A DNA stretch of 64,000 nucleotides from Flabesymbios commensalis (lineage: Eukaryota > Annelida > Polychaeta > Terebellida > Flabelligeridae): the NCBI GenBank assembly GCA_964017125.1, contig OZ024914.1, positions 27,571,073 to 27,635,072 of the forward strand, in the 5' to 3' direction. Of the stretch, positions 55,797 through 64,000 are shown piece after piece; within the stretch, counting starts at the first letter, position 1, and each line of letters opens with the position of its first letter. The notes beneath the pieces are model-generated. The model searched no databases. It saw only the letters and a list, made by a program, of their open reading frames with translations, and was not told the DNA's origin. A program made the position numbers and the translations under genes.

Positions 55797-57295
55797 TAAG
55801 GTGATAGGGGGAGAAGGAAAAGTGGAGGACGAGAAAAGGAGGTGGAAGAAAGGAAGGAGGAGAGAGGAGGAAGAAGTAAGAAGGGTGGACGAAAAAGAAG
55901 GAAGGCTAACAGGAGAAGGAGGGAGAGTATGACGAGAAAGAAGGGGATAAATATTAGAAGGGGAAGATGGAATTTTGAGTAGGAAGAAGAAGGGGAGAAG
56001 AAGGTTGATGAAGAGAAAGAGGAGGAGAATGGTGAAGAGAAGGAAGAGACTGAGCTTGTCAAAGAGGAGGAAGACGAAGAGGTAGACTATGGTGGAGGAG
56101 GAGGAAGACAACGAAGGCAAATAGGAGGATGAAGAGAAGAAGCAGGAAGAGGCGAATGAAAAAGATGAGAGAGAGAAAGAAGAGGGGGTAAACATGCAGG
56201 AGGAAAAGTGGGAGGTGGAGGAGAAAGAAGAAATGGTAAAAGAGGAGAAGACGATTAGAAAAAAAAGAAAAGGTAGAGGAGGTGTCAGAGAAGACGATTA
56301 GGAAAAAGAAGAAAAGGTAGAGGAGAAGTCAGAGAAGAAGGTGGTGGGTAAAAAGGCCAGGAGGTGGAGAAGGCAAACGATGAAAAGCTGAACAGTAGGA
56401 TGACAAGAAGGAGGAGGAGGAAGGAGAGGAAAAGGTAGAGGACGAGAATATAGGGGGGAAGAGGAGGGGGTGATAGGAGGGGGGAGAAGAAATAGGAGGA
56501 GGCGAAAGTAATAAAGCAGGAGCAGGAGAAGGTGAAATATGAATAGGTGAAGATAGGGGGGAAGAGGAGGGGGAGATAGGAGGGGGGAGAAGAAGTAGGA
56601 GGAGGCGAAAGTAATAAAGCAGGAGCAGGAGAAGGTGAAATATGAATAAGTGAAGATAGGGGGGAAGAGGAGGAGGAGATAGGAGGGGGGGGGGGGAGAA
56701 GAAGTAGGAGGAGGCGAAAGTAATAAAGCAGGAGCAGGGGAAGGTGAAATATGAATAGGTGAAGAGGTAGAGAAGGAGAGGATGAAGGAGAAAACGAAGA
56801 AAGAGGAGTTGAACGAGGAGGAAAACGAAGAAAAGGGAGAAGAGAAAGAGAAAGAGGGGAAAAAAGTAAGGAGGAGGCGAAAGAGAAGAAGGTGGACGAG
56901 AAAGGGGAAGAGAGATGACGAGGAGGGGAGAAGAAAGTAGAGAGAGACGAAGATGAGGAGGAAAAAGGAGAAAGAATCGTCCTCCTCCTTCATCCTCGTC
57001 ATCCACCTATTCCCCCTCTTCCTTCCACTCCACCTTGTCAGACAATGTCTTCCTGCTCCACCTTCTTCTTTATCTTCCTTCATTCCTTCTCCTCACTTCC
57101 CTCCTCCTTCTCCTCCACCTCTTTTTCTTCCTCGTCTTTCAACTCCTCTTTCTCCTCCATAATCTCCCCTCTTCCTTCTCTTCATCCTCCTCTCCACCTA
57201 TTTGTCTTTTGTCTTTTGCTTTCTCCTCCTCCTCCTCCTTTTTTTAGCCTTTCCCTTCCATACTTTTTCTCTTCCACATCCTCCTCTTTCTCTAA
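55797..57295. repeat. Polypurine tract switching to polypyrimidine
   Basis: For almost 1.2 kb (to about 56978) the plus strand is nearly all purine (GGAGGAAGAAG words). It then turns to nearly all pyrimidine (CCTCCTCCTTCATCC words) for 0.3 kb. Inside, a 103-108-bp unit is repeated three times (about 56445-56770; marker GGTGAAATATGAATAGGTG). Long open frames here (up to 261 codons, - strand) are Ser/Leu/Phe/Pro runs caused by the base bias and are not genes. Confidence 0.9.
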
Positions 57296-57304
57296 ATAAC
57301 AAGT

Positions 57305-58880
57305 CTGCGCCACCATCAGTATCGAGTGGTTTTTTTAATTATCCTGGAGTTTGTCAAGCCAATTGATAAAATTTTGCTTCTGGTGCGGGTTGGATAACAA
57401 TACTTTTTTTGAATTGCAACGGCAAGGTAGCAGTAAAGATTAACTTCGGTCATACCACACCATTTGAACGGTTATGATCTTTAACAGATGGTGTTGTGTA
57501 ATCGTCAAATACTATCACTGGATGTTGAAATTAGTTCTTTATATAAGCAATACATCATTGTCTGGAGACTCAAGTAATTATCTTGTTGCCATTATTAGAG
57601 CAAAAGTCTCTGAAAGCTGAGGTTTCTCTGGCGTTAGGAGCCTTCCATTCTTATTAAAAAGAGCAGGTATGTGAGTTGACAGCTTATACTTAAAGAGCTC
57701 ACACAAATTACAGTCAGTGTTTTTCGCTAATATTAGTAACTTTTGAAACAAAAGCTGAGGATCCATTGATACCGCATCACCTAAAAATTGCCATTTGGAA
57801 AATTGTTATATATGTGAAAACATATATGAAAATTGTATGTATATAACGCCTCCATCATTTAATTGTTATTTTCATGTTTCTATCAATAAATCCACAATTT
57901 AATTCAAAATACACCTATTCATTGATATATGTTTTCTATGCAACAAAAAAATATAGTTTTGAATATTTTATATTATTGTCGTTAATTTCCCGTGTAATAT
58001 TTTTTTTGATGTATATTACAAGGTGGTCTCCATATCAGCGATTTGTTCAATCTTAATGGAGTTCTCCTGCCTTTCCATATTTTCATCTGTTCAGTAACCA
58101 TTTTATCATATTTATTTATGGGTAATTATTAGTTAGCAAAATTGTATTTTTTTATGGCAAATAAAAAATTATGTCTGTCTGTCACCCTTAGGTGGTGTTA
58201 CTTTTAATCCGAATGTTTCCAATTTATTTTTCATTCGGAAACTATACTGAAAAGAAGTGCGTTCTTCCATCTTTTTCAGAATGGCCTCACCAACTTCCAC
58301 TGCTTTATGAGGATACTTGTGATTCTAGTTGCAATATTATGCAACTCTCCCTTGGATCCAAATAGATTATGATCTCTCCGGAAAGTAAATAATTCCATGA
58401 CATTATTATGATCTTTAACTCGTCTAGTTTCACTTATATCTTTGTGCTGTTCAGTCATGTTAAATCTCTTATTTGTAAGCTCTTGTATCATATTATTGAC
58501 TTCACCACAAGCTGGCATGGCCAGAAGCCAGTGATTGCGCTGCTTGTCACCCATGCCTCGTCCACGAGTAAGTCCTCCGGTAGTTTTAAGAGACCTCATC
58601 AATACTTGCCCTATGACTAGTTCAGCTGATATTATTTGCCAAAAACAATGTAAATTGGGCACAATATACTCTAACTCCTGTCCAACAAAAGAAGCCCACC
58701 ATGCAGCCATCTTGAGCACGAAGACACCAAGGAGCTCAAGGACATTTGAAGAATATGCAACATTTGATCTTCTCACCACAATACTGGCACACTCTGACAA
58801 ACACAATAGGGCGGACATTGTGTTCGACGTATACAGGTCAAATACTGTGAAAATTGAAGCCAAGTCAACTGAAGCGAGGA
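57305..58880 (-). pseudogene. Broken 5' part of a multicopy nuclease-like gene family
   Basis: The frame at 58863-58276 contains QVLMRSLKTTGGLTRGRGM, WLLAMPACGEVNNMIQELTN and RFNMTEQHKDISETRR. Further down the same strand, 57766-57578 has MDPQLLFQKLLILAKNTD and KPQLSETFALI, and still further FDDYTTPSVKDHNR. From memory, these segments occur in this order in long uncharacterised proteins that are present in many copies in fish and invertebrate genomes, ahead of a PIN/flap-nuclease-like region. The copy is interrupted several times and stops at the polypyrimidine tract. Function is unknown; the copy number suggests mobile origin. Confidence 0.6.
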
Positions 58881-59029
58881 TGCGACGTGAGTGAGATGAA
58901 GGGTGTCAAACAAGTGCAAAATTCCATTCAACTGGCGCATTTTTCTCATAAACAGTGGGATAATAATAATATGATCATTGATATCAAAATAAGATTTCAC
59001 CACACAATTACCAGCAACCACATAATCTA

Positions 59030-59790
59030 CCTAGATGAATTTGCTCTGTACTAATGAGGAGGCGGACACAATGATCTTCGTACATAACAATCATGCGACA
59101 AAAGGAGGAAGCTCTGAGGGAATCCGGATGGCAAAAACCATTGACACCGACATTCTTTTCATACGAGTCAGTATGATGTTAGCTCTCCAGGAGTCTGGTC
59201 TACAGCAGCTATGAATTGCATATGACCAAGGTCAGCACTGGAGATGGATTCCTGTACATGAACTGTGCGTCTCCATTGGGCCACAGAAGAGCAGGGGCAT
59301 TCACGCCTTCACCAATCACGAGATTTGATGCTGTATCTACCTTCTGCGACAAAGGAAAGATGTGATATATGTGATGAAATAACTGATGTCTTCCACAAAT
59401 TAAGTTAGTTCCCATCAACAGTAATTGACGATGAGATGGAGATCTTGGTGAGGCTTGTGTCTGAATGTATGACAGATCCAGCACAGCTGAGGGCGTCGAT
59501 GATGCAAGCCTGGAGATGTTTGCAAGGAGGTGTCATCAGGCGGGCATAATAAGGAATCATGCAGTCAACAATATTCCAGGCAGACATAGCGAGCTCTGCA
59601 GACTGGGTATGGACAAAGAAGACACTATTTGGCAGAGATGCCATGCCAGCAGCTGACTAAATGTGGTTGCAAATCAGAATGTCATGGTTGGTGCAAATGC
59701 TTTGGTCTGGCTTGCACCACGCTATGCAGTTGCATACATATGTGATGTCGCATTGCAAGGACAATTATCACCAGGGTTCACGTTGAGATA
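59030..59790 (+). pseudogene. Broken 3' part of the same family, opposite strand
   Basis: In scattered frames: CTNEEADTMIFVHNNHA, TIDTDILFIRVSM, IPVHELCVSIGPQKSRGIHAF, LVSECMYDRSSTAEGVDDAS, and the Cys-rich tail ELTKCGCKSECHGWCKC with CTTLCSC. Family members show the pattern EEADT...VDTD...GPxKSR...FHAFTGCD...YDRSS...CGCKxxCxxxCKC. The acidic pairs suggest a metal-dependent nuclease fold. The copy has several breaks. It points away from the fragment at 57305-58880, so the two cannot be halves of one gene as it stands. Confidence 0.6.
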
Positions 59791-60061
59791 GTGTAATCTG
59801 ACTCAAACTGTTATGTTCACTACTTCAGTAAAGTATATTACATCTAAGTAGTTTTGTTTCTAAGTATTTTTTGTCAGGCATGGTATAGGCGTACTGCATA
59901 ATAGGTGAAATTTAACAGGTATCACCTAATTTCCTATTATGTTTTTCCTCGTCGTGGTATTGGGATCGTATCTGTCATTATAGGTGACAGATGAGACCCC
60001 TTTGTACTTGCTAATGATCACTTCAGAGCAGATACAGGATAACGATCCGTAACGGTTTTGG

Positions 60062-60140
60062 CAAAATATTGGTTTGACGTCTTCGACGCTGGCCTAGCGT
60101 TGCATTGTCAGTGGGTCGATGCTGGTATTTGCTGGGATGG
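60062..60140. mobile_element. CCAGCAAACAC palindromic MITE, right half
   Basis: GACGTCTTCGACGCTGGCC core and end GGTATTTGCTGGG. Confidence 0.55.
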
Positions 60141-60289
60141 ATATTACATTATTATGTAAAAAATTTTATTTTTTGGCTGTCTCGTCCAGCTTATACATCG
60201 TATTACCAGTATTATATTTTGGACTGACTTATAAGCCCAAATGGGCTAGGTACGACCTTGTAACAGACATGTGATCTATCACATGCAAT

Positions 60290-60415
60290 CTATTACTATT
60301 ACCATTACTTTGAAATACTTCTATTACTATTACTATTACAGTCTTCGAGTTATATTACTATTACTATTACTCTCCCATCTATTACTATTACTATTATTAT
60401 TACAATAACTTTTCG
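60290..60415. repeat. (ATTACT)n microsatellite
   Basis: CTATTACTATTACTATTAC words dominate. A second such tract, in the same orientation, is at 62876-63045. Confidence 0.85.
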
Positions 60416-60683
60416 GCACCTTTTCCATAGAGATAATAAGCTATACTGCTATCATATATTTTCCATATGTTCCATATACATTTTATAATAACAAACATCA
60501 AATCATATCAATTTTCAGACTATTTAATACAAATTGAAAATATTTGTTTTAATTTAATGTATAATTGGCATTTGTTTAGATATCATGATATCTAGACATT
60601 GCATTAGCTTAGCCGCACAACGTTATTGCAATGTGATATGCTAGCCATGATAACACTGTGCGTAAATAATATAGTAGTAGCAA
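60416..60683. repeat. Dispersed repeat, homologous to 27040-27265
   Basis: ATAATAAGCTATACTGCTAT, CATATATTTTCCATATG and GCACAACGTTATTGCAATGT align with the 27-kb copy. It runs directly into the 225-bp tandem unit. Confidence 0.55.
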
Positions 60684-60908
60684 GAATATATTCTTGGTAG
60701 TAGGGCTATCTACAGATCCAGATAACCACGACTTTAGTTATATAAACAATAATATGTTTATTTTACGATGGCTAAACATTGTACGATAAAATATTTAATG
60801 TTTCTTTCTAGAAATGATATGTTTGTATTTAGTAACATGTTTAAATTTGTTTTGGCGTAGTTTGATGAGGTTTCTAAGACCTTTAGGGTTAATCAAGTTT
60901 CGCCAACG
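60684..60908. repeat. 225-bp tandem unit, first copy
   Basis: It starts GAATATATTCTTGGTAGTAG and runs to TTTCGCCAACG. The next unit starts at 60909 with the same 21 bases but is then interrupted; its remainder resumes at 62091. Over the 207 shared bases 60703-60909 and 62091-62302 differ by one base and one 5-base indel. Confidence 0.8.
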
Positions 60909-60929
60909 GAATATATTCTTGGTAGTAGG

Positions 60930-62090
60930 AGGTTCATTAATGATTACATTTAAGTCCACTAGTCTAGGCCTACTCACCACTCACTGACTCAGTCACCAGG
61001 CTAGGCTAACTTCACACAGTCACAGAGAGATAGGCCTGAGTTGTCACTAGGCCTAACTAAGAAGTCGTTCATAACGTTAGTTTTACAATAACAGCCAGAC
61101 AGTTTGGCACATTCCACTTTGGCCGGGTGGTTGAGCCTCGGTCATTTTGGCACAGTGTCATTTCGGCACAAGGTCTTTTTGGCACACGGTGATTTTGGCA
61201 CAGTGCATTTCTGGCACAGTGACAACAGGGCACAGGTTATTAAGGCACGTTTGGCATAATGTAATTTTGGCACAGTGACAACAGGTCAGGGCACATGTTA
61301 TTAAGGCACATAATAAAAACAAAGAGCCAGGTAACAAAATGATGTTATTTTATTTATGCATATTTAATAATTACATTATTTCAAACAATTCTCCATTCAA
61401 TGATTTGACGCCATCGTGTGTCCTGTTAGTCACCCCATTTACAGGCGGACACGGTGCCCGACACCTCTTAGGAATTGTTCTATCTGTATTTGCTCATTAT
61501 TCAGATCCTCACATAATGAGGTTAATCGGGTCTGCAGTTGTACAGTCTCACGGCAAGGGCGCTTGGTAGGTGGGCGTCCGGTCTCTGCTTGTATCAAAGC
61601 AACTTTCACTGCCAGTTCAAAGTCTCTTATCACAGTTGAGGGTTCCAAGTCTGCACCGAATGCTCCACAACGATCAGAGATGGCCTCAAAGAGCTCCTGA
61701 TAGGTAGACATCACTATGTCTTTCTCTCTAGGAAGGCGTACACAGCTGGGACAGTTGAATCACCAAGAGGCACATGGATCAGCACCAACATGACCAAGGC
61801 GCAAAAAAAAGCCCATTATGGGGGTGAGAAGAAGCCATAGCCTCAGTACCAACATGACTAAGGCAAAGGAAAAGTAGTGGCTCATTAAATTTAAAAAAAA
61901 TGGTGCGAGGGGCAATTGGAAATATAGGCTGGACTAAGTGTAAAGGTGCCAAAATGTCCTATGCCGTACTTTCTTGTGTGCCAAAAAGGTAAGTGCCGTA
62001 AAAGCAGTGTGCCAAAATGACAATGTGCCAAAATGACCGACCACCAACTGGCCGGTGCCAAAAACACCTGTGCCTTAATGTCATGGATTC
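60930..62090. mobile_element. Insertion carrying a Mutator-like transposase remnant
   Basis: This block splits the second 225-bp unit. Both inner ends carry inverted arrays of TTTTGGCACA/TGTGCCAAAA (61100-61310 and 61935-62075) plus GGCCGGGTGGTTG/CCAACTGGCCGG-type words, like long terminal inverted repeats. On the minus strand, 61714-61439 encodes STYQELFEAISDRCGAFGAD, LEPSTVIRDFELAVKVA, which fits the DDE-motif neighbourhood of MULE transposases (Y..LF, DFExA). Most of the transposase is missing. Confidence 0.6.
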
Positions 62091-62302
62091 GGGCTATCTA
62101 CAGATCCAGATAACCAGGACTTTAGTTATATAAACAATAATATGTTTATTTTACGATGGCTAAACATTGTACGATAAAATATTTAATGTTTCTTTCTAGA
62201 AATGATATGTTTGTATTTAGTAACATGTTTAAATTTGTTTTGGCGTAGTTTGATGAGGTTTCTAAGACCTTTAGTTTAGGGTTAATCAAGTTTCGCCAAC
62301 GG
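62091..62302. repeat. 225-bp tandem unit, remainder of second copy
   Basis: GGGCTATCTACAGATCCAG to TTTCGCCAACGG, nearly the same as 60703-60909. The high identity means that the duplication, and so the insertion at 60930, is recent. Confidence 0.8.
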
Positions 62303-62350
62303 GCGATTATCGCCGTCATAACACTGTCTGTACACCATACATTTGCCCTG

Positions 62351-62460
62351 CCAGCAAACACTGGGCATTCACCCAATGCTGTTTCAATGTTGTCCACCGT
62401 CTCCGACGCTGGCTTAACATTTAAACTGCAGCCTGGGGAGAATGCTCAGTGTTTTCTGGG
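62351..62460. mobile_element. CCAGCAAACAC palindromic MITE
   Basis: Starts with the full end CCAGCAAACACTGGGC, core CACCGTCTCCGACGCTGG, and ends CAGTGTTTTCTGGG. A half copy follows at 62650-62705. Confidence 0.7.
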
Positions 62461-63045
62461 CTGACCATCACAGCCAAAAGATCAAAGGTGTTTGACCAAG
62501 GGGGCCTGGCAATGCCTTGTTTTGATACTGCTTAGGCATTAAGATTTCAAGTCGCGCCTCACTGACCATCGATAACGGTAATTGAAGTGCGTTGTTCTTC
62601 ACACATTGAAATATAATGCCGACAACTGACACGCCCCTCAGCAGACATGAGATGTTGTTTTAATGATGGGTCGCCCTCTACAATGTTGACCCAGTAAAAA
62701 CACACCGTGAATGTGCATAATACACTGTGGGCGTCAAGAGAACTAATACAAATCATCATGTTATATAAAATTACGCCTTTGAACTGACACATTATTACTT
62801 AAATATGTTTTCTGAGATTAGTGGCATAGATAAATTAATGTGAATAATCAAGCGAAAATAGAATAGTGTAATATAAAAGTAATAGACTATTATCAATTAC
62901 TTGGCCATCTATTACTATTACATGTACTATTACTTTCATTTTTTCGCGATCTATTACTAATATTACTATTACTATTACAGTGAAATTGCCCCCGTTACCT
63001 ATTACTATTACTATTACCTATTACTATTACCCCATCACTGCCTTG

Positions 63046-64000
63046 TAGTCATATTTATACTGTCATCTTGATTAATTTGTACATGTCACTATAATAAAAA
63101 TATACAATACAGTACAGTACAATTTTATTTGATTCAGGAATCAGGCCAATGTTTCATTTGCGTTGCTTTTTCACAATAAAAATCATTAAAGATTTTCATT
63201 TATTCGTTTAAATATTTTTCCCTTTTGACATAATTATTCTTAGAAATGATACCTCACACAAATAACCTACCAACAAAAAATCTATTCTGCTTCTGCCTTG
63301 GATCGAGACCGCATTTTATGCTAACCAACATGATGTATTTTAACTGTTTGTCTCACATTTTATAAAAAAAGCTTTTACTGAATGGAGGACGAAATTCAGA
63401 CTCTGCATGGTCAAAAATGTATGATTTGATACCAAAATAATTGAAATCGCACAAGTTTAGAGGAAACTACCCAGAAAAGTGATTTTCATGCTGGAAATGG
63501 CCGCAATCTTGAAAAATGGCCGCCAACCCGTCGAATATTGTTGTGCATATTTTGAGCCAACAGTTTTCACCAATGTTTTTTTAAGCTTTCAGCTTCGGTG
63601 ATTTTGTGAATAATCTTAATCAGAAAATAAGTCTCGAGCCACATTAGATGCCTTTTCTAACCTTACCAGACCCATAAAATGGCCTTGACCTTTGACCTTG
63701 ATCTCCAATTAATTCTTCAAATGTCATAAATGTATTTATGGATTTTGGTTTGATGGAAATCAACTCCATTATCATTAAATTTGTACAAATATGTGCAGAG
63801 ATGTCATTTTTAGATTTGAGTTTAGCGATTGGCGGTCATCTTGCAAATACGCAAATTAAAAAATTGCCACTGGGTGAAATTTAGTACTCTCGGTGGAAAA
63901 GATGTTTATAGCCTCTGCTGAACACAACTCAAAATATAAACTTCTCTATGAATTTCTAGGTCAGGTAAAATTGTGGCAATATTCTGCCTGACTATACGGT
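63046..64000. other. Non-coding stretch
   Basis: Contains AAATGGCCGCAATCTTG, AAAAATGGCCGCCAACC (63496-63530) and GGCGGTCATCTTGCAAATACG (63832-63852). These echo the cores of the 37-54 kb tandem repeats, so this may be the edge of another array. No gene recognised. Confidence 0.35.

Noticed and set aside
56298-57083. A 261-codon open frame (- strand), the longest in the window
   Set aside because: It is only Ser, Leu, Phe and Pro runs produced by the polypurine tract; overlapping frames of similar length exist in other registers. It is not a gene.
60703-62302. Nearly identical direct repeats flanking 1.2 kb, considered as an LTR element
   Set aside because: No primer site, polypurine tract or retroviral frame was recognised. 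The 21-base word at 60684 and 60909 shows a tandem duplication with an insertion instead.
1-64000. Looked for retrovirus-like, Polinton or other virus-derived elements
   Set aside because: No protease, integrase, capsid, polymerase B or envelope signature was recognised in any listed frame.

Overview
The window is animal nuclear DNA. It is AT-rich and intron-rich, with a very high density of short non-autonomous DNA transposons, SINEs and tandem arrays. Two conserved animal genes can be read from spliced exons. The frequent AGGCCTA-type words and the repeat types suggest a marine invertebrate, perhaps an echinoderm or other invertebrate deuterostome; this is a guess and not demonstrated.

Gene 1 (+ strand, 3.9-15.2 kb) is RP2, the retinitis pigmentosa 2 protein and GTPase-activating protein for ARL3. 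Eight coding exons (numbered 2-9 here) with consistent splice phases cover the TBCC beta-helix domain and the C-terminal NDPK-like domain up to the stop. The N-terminal exon carrying the acylated MGC start was not found and probably lies upstream of the window. Gene 2 (- strand, 34.7-32.5 kb) is PPP1R2, protein phosphatase 1 inhibitor-2. Its last three coding exons are present; the first exon, with the KGILK motif, was not located. The genes converge, with about 17 kb between their stop codons. I see no functional link between them.

Repeats account for most of the remaining recognisable sequence. (a) A palindromic MITE with CCAGCAAACAC ends has at least 20 full or partial copies. (b) At least four TTAA-bounded, CCCTT-ended families look piggyBac-like. 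(c) Two elements have hAT-like CAGG ends and clean 5- and 6-bp target duplications (10.5 and 25.9 kb). (d) There are two kinds of tRNA-derived SINE. (e) One 5'-truncated LINE has another transposon inserted in it. (f) A TAC-tailed element occurs in short copies (2.6, 6.1, 7.9 kb) and long copies (48, 51, 53 kb). (g) Several fold-back elements are present. From 37 to 54 kb there are several unrelated tandem-repeat families, most of whose units contain a CAAGATGGCCGCC-like word.

The right end (55.8-63 kb) holds a 1.5-kb purine/pyrimidine strand-switch tract. Next to it are two opposed, broken fragments of a multicopy gene family with a nuclease-like EEADT region and a Cys-rich tail, and then a Mutator-like transposase remnant inserted in a 225-bp tandem duplication. 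No tRNA, rRNA, CRISPR or virus-derived element was recognised. No wholly new biological system is evident. The best leads are the shared motif in the 37-54 kb arrays, the opposed nuclease-like fragments and several datable nested insertions.
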